DNA of 64,000 nt from Paraescarpia echinospica (lineage: Eukaryota > Annelida > Polychaeta > Sabellida > Siboglinidae), in the NCBI GenBank assembly GCA_020002185.1, contig CM034531.1, forward strand, positions 45,150,574-45,214,573, given 5' to 3'. Below, piece by piece: positions 47,001-59,000 of this stretch. The position numbers and the translations under genes were made by a program. Position 1 is the first letter of the stretch; each line of letters opens with the position of its first letter. The notes beneath the pieces were generated by a model, which was not told the origin of the DNA, made no database searches, and saw only the letters and a list, made by a program, of their open reading frames with translations.

Positions 47001-50000
47001 GAAAAATTAAGTATAAACAAATGATGTGGAAGTCATATAGACGTACTGGAAATGACGAAGACTACAACATTTATAAAGAAGCATTAAACCAAGCTACAGC
47101 TGAAATTAGAAATTCAAAGAGAAGCTATGAAAAAAAATTAGCTAGTAATATAAAACATGACAGTAAGAGTTTTTATGCGTATATTCGAAGCAAACAGAAA
47201 GTTCAGGATAAGGTCGGTCCTCTAGAAGATAGTGCTGGAAATACAATATCAGAGGGATTCTTAATGGCAGAAGACCTGAATGAGTATTTTAGTTCAGTGT
47301 TTACCAGGGAAGATATTAGTTCACTGCCAGTACCAGAGGCTAAGTTCAAGGGGGCAGATTCAGACTATTTAGGACAGTTAGTTGTAACCTCGGAAATGGT
47401 AGCTAAGAAAATAAGGGCTATGAAGGATAATAAATCACCTGGAGTGGACGGGATTCCGCCCAAACTACTATTGGAAATTGTAGAACAAATTAGCGTACCA
47501 CTTGCAACAGTTTTCAATTTGTCATTAGAAGAGGGAGTGGTTCCTTTAGAATGGAAAGAGGCAAACATTATACCGTTATTTAAAAAAGGTTCGAGAAACA
47601 AGTCAGAGAACTATAGACCAGTTAGTTTAACATCAGTGATTTGCAAATTATTAGAAAGACTAATTAAAGATCACATGGTGGATTTTCTTGTTAAACATAA
47701 CTTGATAAACCCATCTCAACATGGGTTTTTAAAAGCGAGGTCATGCTTAACAAATATGTTATGTTTTTTGGAAGACATCACTAGGTGGGTAGATGAGGGA
47801 TCACCAGTAGATATCATCTATTTAGATTTTCAAAAAGCTTTCGACAAAGTACCACATCAAAGATTACTCCTTAAGCTAAAGGCCCATGGCATAGGAAATG
47901 GTATAATAAACTGGATAGAAAAATGGCTGAATGACAGAAGACAACGTGTAGTAGTTGATGGGGAGGCTTCAAACTGGAAATCGGTATTGAGTGGGGTACC
48001 ACAGGGATCAGTACTAGGACCTATATTATTCTTAATATATATCAACGATTTGGACGATGATATAACAAGCAAGGTGTTAAAATTTGCGGATGATACAAAA
48101 GTGTTTAGAAGGATTAAAAGTGATGGAGACAGACAGCATTTACAAGATGATCTTGATAGGTTGATCAAATGGTCTGAAAAGTGGCAAATGCTGTTCAATT
48201 TTGGGAAATGTAAATGCCTCCACACAGGTCATGGGAATGAAGAGGTAAAATATAAAATGGGGGGTACTGTTCTAAGTACTACTGTAAAAGAAAAGGACTT
48301 AGGGTTAACCATTAGTGCTGATATGAAGGTTTCAGAGCAGTGCGGAATTGCAGCGTCAAAGGGAAATCAAATCCTTGGATTAATTAGGCGAAATATAGCG
48401 TATAAGAAAAAAGAATTAATAGTACCGCTGTACAAAACAATAGTGAGGCCTCATTTAGAATATTGTATACAAGCATGGAGGCCATATCGCAAGAAGGACA
48501 TAGATATGCTAGAAAGAGTACAGGGGAGAGCGACTAAAACGATACCAAATCTGAGGGATCTTAGTTACGAAATACGCCTAAAAGAATGTGGTTTAACAAC
48601 ACTGGAGACCAGGAGATTGAGAGGAGATCACATAGAAGTGTTTAAAATATTGAATGGTTATGAAAATATTGATAGAAACATTTTTTTCTCAGTTAAGAAA
48701 GATAGAAGGACCAGAGGACATGAAGCTACATTAGTAAAGGAGCAGTGTAGATTAGATATAAGAAAGTTCTCATTCTCACAAAGGATTGTAAATGAATGGA
48801 ACAGATTATCTCCTGATTGTGTTGGTGCTAGTAGCGTGAATATGTTTAAAAATAAAATCGACACACACCTTAAAAAGGCGGGTTACAAGTAGATAAAAAG
48901 TATTGGACTCTCGATAAGCCAAAAGGCTTCCTTGTCCACCTGCCATCCAGAGTAATTTTCTGGATGGCAATCTTGTTAAATCTTGTTAAATCTTTAATAT
49001 ATAAAATAACTCCACCTCCCTTTCTTCCTATTCTATCTTTTCTAAACATTGCATATCCTGTCAGTCCCAATTCAGCATCTGATATATCGGTGGTGGTCCA
49101 GGATTCGGTTATACGTATTATATGAGGGTCAATATCTTCTACCATAATGTTTAGTTCATTTCTTTTGTTTACTATACTCCTTCCATTTAAACAAACACAT
49201 TTATATCCAGCTTCAGAAGAGTTTTCCACACTGTTATTTGCTGATTTATTTGTGCTGTCTTTATCTATGCCTCCATTTTCAGGCTTTTCTGTGAGTCCCC
49301 CCTGCGAATCTAGTTTAAATAGATACAACATCTCCCACTGTCAACATATCGCAGCAGGTTCTCTGAGAAAACTGCTGCCCCCTTTCCACTAAGATGGAGG
49401 CCATCTCTCATGTACATATCTTCCCTCCCAACAAAGTATCCCCATAAATCTGTGAATCCCACCCCCTCTTCGTCACACATCTGCTCAACTAGTGCGTTGA
49501 TCGCCATCCTTTTACAGTTTCTATACGTTGCCCCCCTTCCTCCCATTACTGGCAAAATTCCTGACAGAATAACCTGTTCAACTCTCGTCTTCTGTAGCTT
49601 CCTCACTAACTGTCTATACTTCTGTACTATCGCAGTTGTTCCCTCCCTGTCTGCATTATTTGTTCCTACATGTACCAGTATAGACCCCCCCTTGCCATGT
49701 CCCAATACCTTCTCTACCCTGTCAGTTACATGTTCAATCCTAGCCCCCGGTAAACAAACAACGATGTCCTTCCCCTCGCTCAGTGCCTTGTCCGTCTTTC
49801 TCATAATGGAGTCGCCCATAAACACCCTCTCTTTCCTCATTGCCCCCTCTATCACTGCCTTAGAATAGCTCCTTCTTCGGTTTGCATCTGTCTGCTTGTT
49901 GTCTTTCCCCCCTGTCGTCTTCTCTCCTGTCACATTCTCTTCCGATCCATTCTTTCCTGTCGCTTTTTCTCTTGTCACCTTCCCTTTTATCGACTTCTCT

Positions 50001-53000
50001 TCTATCACATTTTCTCTCACTTCCTTTCGTCCCTTCTTCGTTCGTCCCATCTCGTTTTCCTCTCTCCTCTCCCTTCCCATCTTCCCTCCCTCCTTCTCTA
50101 CGGTCACTTTCTTCCCTGTCACCTTCACGCTTGTCACGTTTTCTGTTGTCGATTTTCCAATTTTTTCCCCTCCAATCACCTTCCCTCCTCTCAATCTCCT
50201 TTCCTCAGTTTTCTTGCCACTGCTATTCTCCTTCAGTCTTGCAGTATTCTCACCTCTCTCCCTGTCGTCTCTCTCCATTCGACCTGCCTCCTTGCTAATT
50301 CCCATCTCCATTCCCTTCACAATATCTGTCAACCTAACTATCTCCTTCTGCAGACACTCCACCTTCCAACACCCAATGCACTGAAAGGTGAATCCTTCCT
50401 CCATGGTTTCTGCCCATGACTTCCCACAGCCGGACAATGCAAAATCTACCCAGCTGTGGCAGTGATCGCACACCAAGTGTCGCTTTGCCTTGACTTGCCG
50501 CTTGCAAGGCGCCATATCCCGATCAGAATTTATTTAATAACTTAACTAACTTAGTCTTTATAAAGACTGTTTCCTGTGTACTACAGCACACTTTAGGTTA
50601 CAAATTTCAATTACACAGCCAACTATTTATCCTGACACGAACGCTAACATTACCGGTAGTGACCTAATTTAAATACAATCAATTACGTTACGTTAGGCTG
50701 CTTTATTTATTTAGGTTACGCCGCCCGACTATCGCCCTTGCTTAATTTTAACAACAATGCTACCTAATCAAAATATCTAGCAAGTACTGGCTTACACAGA
50801 TATTATCTTATGTAAGTAGTTTGATGGTTGTTACTTTATCTCCTATATATTCTACCACATAATCAGGTTTGTTAAATCTTGTTTACAAATTATCGAAGCC
50901 TAAGTGAGTTACCCTATTATCACTCACTATACTAAGGTATTCTAAAATACTATAACTAACTAACTTTAAGCACAACTGCTACTCAATATATGTTTATTGC
51001 AACTTTATGAATGATATTAAGGCAAGAATAATACTTATCAATCAGTAATTCCACTTGTTTATCAACTTTTCTGCACCACCAATTTCTACGATCTATCTCC
51101 GCCAAATATAGCCTCGTTTCTTTGTGCGTGCACAAACAAACTGAGAACGAACTGTTTTATAATATAGATATGTCGTATTCCTAGTTACCCAATATAACTT
51201 TTGACATTCATTTTTTATAATACACTAACTTGACGTGCGATAATTTCGACGCTAAATAACAAAATGACACACTCCATGTGTAGGAAATGTAGGAAATGTG
51301 AAAGAGGGCGCTACTTGTAAGCATGCGGACGTGACCAATGACAGGTAGAACTGGGGCATGTTAAGCGCTGAGGATTTTCAAACATCAATAACTTAAAACT
51401 ATTCCAAATTTCTGCATACATCCAGCGACATATTTGTAGATGGCATAATTATCTTTATGATGATGTAGAAAATCATGAAATTCCGCGGCTGGAACTCCAC
51501 GTAAAACGTTTTGAAATATTGAACCCCCAAGTTCTCCACCCTCCGAAAGAATTTCGAACATGTTTCAATCTACGAACCATCTCAATGGACCCGCTAGATC
51601 ACTTGCAAAATTTCAGCCCGATATATGCAAAACTGACGGAGATGTGGGGTCACAAACAAATAGAGGTCGAACGGTTTTATAATATAGAAATCGTTGCCGA
51701 CACTATTTTAATTGTAAGTCACCATCGGCATCATCATCATTGTAAGTCACCATTGACATCATCATCATTGTAAGTCACCATCGGCATCATCATCATCATT
51801 GTATGTCACCATCAGCATCCTCAACATTATAAGTTACCATCGGCACCATCATTATTATAAGTCACAATCGGCACCTTCATCATCATCATTTAAGTCACCA
51901 TTGACATCATTATCATTGTAAGTCACCATCGGCATCCTCAATATTATAAGTCACCATTGACATAATCATCATTGTCAGTCACCATCGGCATTCTCTTCGT
52001 CGAAAGTCACCATAGGCATCGTATGTCCCCTTCGGCAACCATACGAAATCATTGGCACCCTCACCCTCCCTCTCCGGTACCCACGTCGTCACAAGTACCT
52101 GTATACATATATGGGCATAGCTGCTTGTATAATTGTACAAACAAATACATAATTATGTATTCTGACGCTGTAGGTATTCGTCATCGAGGCTGCACACACA
52201 TTTGGCCTGTGTCTGTTCGTCTTCAAAGTGCTGCCTCGCTTTGACGTCGTGCGCGCGCTCCTGCTGATGAGCGCCACCTGTGTCGTGCCCGCGCTCTTCA
52301 AACTCTTCATGACGAAGGGACACCGCGGCCCAGCGTCCATCGTCGCCGATGTCGTAGCACTCGCCATGCAGTGCTCCGTCTTCTTCATCGCCACCATCTA
52401 TCTGACGCGGGATGGCATTGCCATCGACGACGTCGCGTTGTTGATTCAGCTTGCCGCGTCACTCGTGCTTGTATCCCTCCGCTACTGGGAGAACTTCATT
52501 GACCGGGATATCGGCGCAGTCTGCATCCAGTCGGTGAAAGCGAGGCTGCGCATGGGCAGATGCAAGACGTACATCTTCGCCAGTTTGTGGAAGATCGGTT
52601 TGACGTTCGCCTTCCTGTACATCCTCGTACCGGATATGACTCCTATGGCCGATATTTTTCGGTTGCTAGGCAACGAGACAGTATACGCAAGTAGCAAGAA
52701 TGGAACTTCGCAGGCCGGAGATCGCGTCGACTTCACGATGAGATTTCCAAACAACGTAACTTTGAGGAACGAACCAGCAGAGGACAACATCACATACGAC
52801 GTATTGTCTAACGGACGGTACCAAGTACCAACGATACCAACGCCTGGTACGTTTAATTTATTGTTTCAATTAGGTACAATTTGTTATAATTATAAACGGA
52901 CCTGTGTTAATTATGATTTATCTGCATTGACAGCCATTCCAAGCGCTACCGCGAGGCCAAACATAGCGTTTTCCGCTAAGAAGACAATTATTTAATGCGA

Positions 53001-56000
53001 TTTCACATTATATATCATCAATGTGTTTTAATTACGTTGTCACACTGCTGTCGACTCATTTATTGTCCATTTGATTCAGTGTGTGGTGTCGTCACATGGG
53101 CGTCCCCCTTTTAAAAACAATTACTTAGTTTGCCTACAAAAGATTCCTGTGTCGTGTTTCTTCTAGCTTCTTTGATGTGATTGAACTAGCAATGACGAAA
53201 TATCTCAAACTTGGATTCTGATACAATTAAAGGAAAGCTATCCATGATATTATGTTAAATTAATACCACCGTCACATTACTGTTGGACAATGTATTTATT
53301 ATGAATTGAATCCACTGCTAGTGTGTGCTAGCTATATTATCTAGCGCTTCGTAAATATTATATTTAATTAACTCAGGTTGTTAATCACACATAAGTGTTG
53401 TACTCTCTAAGTCACTCAATTATTATTCTTTTTTGTTCTATTTAGTGCAATTATATTTAATGTAATTAATGCTATTACGAACATATGTTACCAAAATAAA
53501 ACTTCTTCTCTTCTCCAGCAGGCGATGAGAGCGCCCCCAGGCGGCGAAGGCGATCTATCAATGCAACGTTCAATTATGCTGCCGGGACTACAGCTTATCC
53601 CATTACAACCCTTTCTATCAACGGACAGATACCAGGTTTGAATGAAGTCACAGACAAACCTGCTATCACAAACACACTGAAAGACACTCGTCTACCGGGA
53701 ACACTAAACGACGAGCCGGTAGGAGTTCCCGATGACTATTATCTGGACCAGCGGACGAAGGGAAAATTTGCAGATAAAGGATATGGGATGATCGGGAGAC
53801 GAGTGGAGTATGACTACGCTGATTATGGCAACAACAACAACATAAATGGGAGAAAAACAAACATCGACGGAAATAACAACGACATAGACATGAAAGACAA
53901 CATAAAAAGGCAAAACAGAAACTACGATAAGACTACTACTAGCGTCCGCAAAAACGTAAATAGCAATAACACGAACACGGATAATGAAAACAACAAAAAT
54001 AGAAATGCTGAAGGTAGTAATAAAAACAACCACAAAGATATCAAGACCAACCCCAAAGACAACAATTCGAGTTTGCCTCCATCGAACCGTGATGGGAATC
54101 GTCCAAATAATAAAGATACGCCAGATGATTATTATAACTACGGCTACAACGACTATGCAGAACCTGATGTAAAGAAGGAGGAAGGGGGACCGAATGTTCT
54201 TCTTTACCGGTTCCTTCCGCTCATCGTCAACGTCATTTCCGGAGCCGTATGCTTCTACTTTGCGCGCGTCGCCTGCAAGTTGTGCATGCAGGGATTCAGC
54301 TTCGCCTTCCCGCTCACGCTCGTTACACCAGCAACGGCCGCCATCTTCTGCTACTTGTGTCACGTGAGAGAGTGGACACGTGTTGTCATTCCTTATATGG
54401 ACATCGGATATTGGCAGTGCAGGTATGTTTGTCGAAACCATTACTTTTTTTATTGCATGCTACCATTCTTGTTACATTTTAAAGGATTGCAAATCAACCA
54501 CGACTGTGTCAAATTGTCCTTGACGAAGGGCTAAAATACAAGCGACATTTTTCCCAATTACCACACGTCTAGCCGAGGAAACACAGAACTGCGCAAGCGC
54601 GCTAACTACAGTCCGTTCTACAAAAATTGGTTATTGACACATCCCTTCTTTTCTAAACAAAGAAAAATAAGAACTTACTAATAAAACACTATCTATATAG
54701 CGCTAAAGTGGCTCAATGGTCTACAACTACAACTTATTAACACTAGTTAAACGTTCAATTATAAAATAGAAATAAGCATATGGCAAAGTCACACGTTGGT
54801 AATATAGTCCGCCAGACGAGTACATCGTTTCTTGAGTCGCGCAGATCTTCGCGGAGTCATCACCGTGGCGTCACTCATCTCCGGTGATTGATCTGCCGGT
54901 TCGGATGGCTCAGGTGTCGTCTCCGTTGCTGGCTCCTGCGTCTGCGGGTTTGTCTCGTCCTCGTGTGTTCGTCTAAGGTGCACTCGATTCCGCCTGTATG
55001 TACCAACAGGTGTATCAACTTCGTACGATCGTTCATCGAGACGTCGTTGAACCACGGCCTTTTCCCATGCCTTTTGACCAGAACGGCTTCATGCGAACGA
55101 TATCTCCCTCCTCGAGGATCGGAAGATCTTTCGCTGTTCTGTTGTAGTTTTTTCCTTGTTTCTCCTTCTGTTTGCTTATTCTGACCCCGCTCTTCCGTTG
55201 GCGCTTTGGTGGCCTGGTGCGCTGGTCTGATGCTCGATGTCCCACTTCGCAGCAAATCTCTGGAATTCGTCCGAGACGTACTGCGGCCCGTTGTCGCTAA
55301 TTATAACTGATGGGATGCCATTTCTAGCGAAGTGTGCTTTCATAGTTTTTATCACGCTTGCTGTGGTCGTTGAAGTCATCCTGTCGACTTCCCAGAAGTT
55401 GCTTGTGTAATCGACCAATATGTGATAGTCACGACCTTCCCAGCTGAACAGGTCCACTCCGACTTTCTCCCATTGTCTCGTCGGTGTCTCTTGTTGCATT
55501 AACGTTTCTTTTTGTTGTGCTCGTTCATAGGTTCTGCACGCCTCACAGTTCTCAACCACTTGTCTGATGTCTGATGCCATGTTAGGCCAATAAATACACT
55601 CTCTTGCTCGTCGCAGGACACTTTCCACACCAAGGTGTGAGCTGTGGAGACACTCCTTCGTGAGTTTCCTCATTCCATCTGGGATGACTACTCTTTCTCC
55701 TCTGAAGACTAAACCGTCGTGCACTGCTAGTTCGTCTCTCATGCTGAAATACGCATGGATGCTAGTTGGGGTTTCATCACGCGTCTCGGGCCACCCTCGC
55801 TGTATGACATGCTTCAGTGTCTGTAGAGTCTCGTCGCTCTCCGTGTGTGCCTTCAGCATTGCCAGGCGGTCTGTGCTGATTGGCAGCTGCTTCACAGCAT
55901 TCACAGCTCCGAAATTGTCGGTACCGCCTTGGTGTTGCAGGTATGACCGAGAGAGAGTATTTGCGATATACATCTCTTTCCCTTTGTGGTAGACGACCTC

Positions 56001-59000
56001 CGTGTCGTACTGCAACATCCGCAGGAGCATTCCTTGCAATCTCCTTGGAGCTTTATACAGTGGCTTCTTTACGATCATTTCGAGAGGTTTGTGGTCGCTA
56101 TGTACAATTGTCCTTCGCCCAAATGTGTATTGGTGGAAACGTTCCAACGAGAAAACGATGGCAAGACATTCTTTCTCAAGTTGCGCATATCTAGTCTCCG
56201 TATCAGTGAGTGATCGACTAGCGTAGGCGATAGGTCTCCCCTTTTGTAGGAGAGCTGCACCAAGTCCGGTTTCGCTAGCGTCGCACTCGATGACAAGTTC
56301 GGCTTGAGGCTCATAGTAGGCGAGGATCGGACTCCGTGTCGTCAGCTGCTTTATCTTCTCCATCGCTCTTTCTTGTTGTTCTGACCACTTCCATGGAACG
56401 TCAGGATGCGCTAACCTTCTAATGGGTTCCATGACATCGGAGAGGCCCGGCAAGAACTTCGACAAATACCCAACCGTGCCCTGCAGCCTCTGGACGCCCT
56501 TCACGTCGTTTGGGTTCTCCGTTTTTATGATGGCCTCAATTTTCTTCTCGTCTGCTCTCAGTCCTTCACTGGTGACCAGATGTCCCATGAAGTTTATCTC
56601 ATTCGTCCGGAACTCGCACTTCTTCCGGTTGAGTCTGATGCCAGCTTCACGACATCGCATGAGCAGCAAACGCAGCTTCTTGTCGTGGTCGTCGTCGTCT
56701 CTGCCGAAGACGACTAGGTCATCCGCAACGCAGATGACACCTTCAAGACCCTCAAGGGCCTGGTTCAACTTCCGCTGGAATATCTCGGCGCTGACGTTCG
56801 TCCCGAATGGCAAACGCTTCCATCGGTACCGACCAAACGGTGTAATGATGGTAGTCAGCAGGCTACTCTCTTCGTCGAGGTCACAGTGCCAGTACCCTGA
56901 TTGCAGATCTAGCTTCGAGAATACTCGTGACGTGGACATCTCTGGTAGTACCTCGTCCATTGTCGGTAGCGGGTAAAGTTCACGGTGTAAGACCTTGTTT
57001 AGTGGTCTCGGGTCTATACAGACACGCAACGACGTGTCCTTCTTTGTCTGTATAGATATTTGGCTACACCACTTGGTGGGCTCGGTGACTGGACAAATGA
57101 TTCCCATCTTCACGAGACGGTCCAGTTCCGTCTTCAACTTGCTCTTCAGTATGATGGGGACTCTTCTCGGCGGGCACTGCACGGGTACCGCGTCCTGTTC
57201 CATGTGGAGGTGGACCTTTCCCGGTAGGCTTCCCAACCCTCCCTCGAAAACGTCGTTGAACTTTTCCAATACGTTTGTCGATGTTACCTCGTGCATCAGC
57301 TTGAAACTTCCGTTAGTTACGGTTATGAGGCCTATTTCTTCTGCGGCCTGCCTGCCGATGAGAGGTGTGAAGTCTCCTTGGACGACTTCAAACCACACTG
57401 CATACTTTTTGTTTGTTGCGGGGTTCTCTACGACTGATTGTGTCTTGCCAACAACAGCTCGAGTCGTCTTGTTCCACATGTGTAGCGTTACACTGGAGGT
57501 CACAATATCCTCTTTATTGACGTACTTCTCGGGCAGGACGTTCACGGTCGCCCCACTGTCAACTTGAAGCTTCGCCAGCTTGCCGTTCAATTTTAGTTGT
57601 GCGTAAATCGGACTTCTATTGTCCGAAGCCTTACGCAGACCCATGATGGTCTCGTCCGCGCTCTCTGACGCAGCGATGTTGTGCACCTTCATGTTTCCTA
57701 CCTGGCAACAGTTCGAGAAATGATTTTGTTTTCTACATTTGTGGCACATTTTTCCCCACGCAGGGCAACTTTCTTTCCTCTGCTGGTGTGTGCGTCCACA
57801 GAATTTACAGTTCAGCCTCTTGTCGCTGTCGCTGCGTTTAATGCGTTGTTTCTGTTTGTGTGCGTCACGGTATCTAGGTTTTCTTGTGTGATCACCGCGA
57901 AAATTGACTTTGTGTATCTGATCTGTCACACATAGATTTCATCTGTTTGCTTGCTGCCTCATCAGAGCGGCAGATATATATGGTCATCTTCAGCGTCAAC
58001 TTCCTTTTCTGCAGCAGGTGTTTACGACTAGCGGGATCTCGAATGCCCGTGAGGATGCGGTCTCTTATCAGCGAGTCGTTCAAACAGTCACAGAAATTGC
58101 ATGATTTTGCCAATAATCTGAGTGCCGATAAATACGCATCAAAGGTTTCGCCCACACCTTGATTCCGCTTGTTGAACACGCAGCGCTCGTACGTCTCGTT
58201 CAGTTCGCCTTGAATTGTAGCATCAAGTTTCGCCATGAGGACGGTAGTATCTTCATTGTCCTCTCCTTCCGCGAATGTCAAATCATCGTATAGCCGTACA
58301 CCCACGGGTCCCATTGCATTGAGAAGTACGGCTAGCTGATATGCTTTATCTTGTTGTTGCAACTTCGTGATGATAGCGTAGTTCTTGTACAGCCTCTTGA
58401 ACGTCGCCCATTCTTCAATTGGTTGATCTTTCAAGATTAGTAGCGGCGGCGGATTGACATTTGCGAGAGGCGCTGCACGCCCTTGTTCAGCGGCCATCGT
58501 GACAGACTTATGGTGAATCGACTGTAGCTCCTACGACACACTCGTGCGAGGATTCAGTGCACTTCAACACTACGATATTCACCGTTTCGTCAATGATCAT
58601 CAGCAAAGTACTGCATTAATCACATTAATGTATCGCCGGAGGTTTGGGCGCTTTAGTCGCTGCCACCATGTTTCACTCTTTACCCCCTGGTATCATAGTG
58701 AGTTGTTTATTGCCACAATCGTTGTCTGACAAACATGCCGCTAGCCGAGGAAACACAGAACTGCGCAAGCGCGCTAACTACAGTCCGTTCTACAAAAGTT
58801 GGATATTGACACACTCCGTGCTGTTTTTGCATGTTGCACCTCATTCGTTTTCTTCACATATTCGGCCCAACACAGTCTGCCTCCAACAATTTGAGTTTTG
58901 AGGTGTTTCTTATTGCAAATCTCAACTCCCAATTCCACCATATTTCTTATATCTTTCCCTGGTACTCTTCAGATTCGTCGGACTCGACTATTCTCTGCTA

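Larger units (their letters stand above)
45426..48990 (+). mobile_element. CR1-like LINE copy F (plus), nested inside E/G
   Basis: A 5'-truncated copy starting near the end of the ORF1 linker (ccagacagatgcaaaccg) and running to the tail ttgttaaatcttgttaaatc at 48966-48990. It is inserted within the endonuclease sequence of E/G, with a short shared cttt at the borders. It is the youngest-looking copy, with a 623-codon open reverse transcriptase. Confidence 0.92.
43000..51107 (-). mobile_element. full-length CR1-like LINE E/G (minus), split by another CR1
   Basis: Two minus-strand parts that join without loss: 51107-48990 (5' UTR, ORF1 and the first part of ORF2) and 45425-43000 (rest of ORF2, 3' UTR and tail). 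The left part stops at gaatagattcttt and the right part resumes at ctttaatatataaaataa; the uninterrupted sequence is present in copy B near 14000. The insert is copy F. About 250 nt between endonuclease and reverse transcriptase are missing near 44740. It lies in intron 3 of the chitin synthase, opposite to the gene. Confidence 0.9.
54569..58813 (-). mobile_element. Ty3/gypsy retrotransposon 1 (minus) in intron 5
   Basis: Minus-strand order: 5' LTR (58813-58669), primer-binding site (58668-58658), gag (58497-57892), pol (57929-55176), integrase end (to 54789), polypurine tract (aaaagaaggga, 54652-54642) and 3' LTR (54641-54569, shortened). There is no env frame. The internal part is well kept, but the integrase is broken. 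The insertion is antisense to the chitin synthase. Confidence 0.9.

Noticed and set aside
53704..54441. 245-codon frame on the minus strand
   Set aside because: It is a shadow of chitin synthase exon 5, whose plus-strand frame has splice sites, phase agreement and family motifs.
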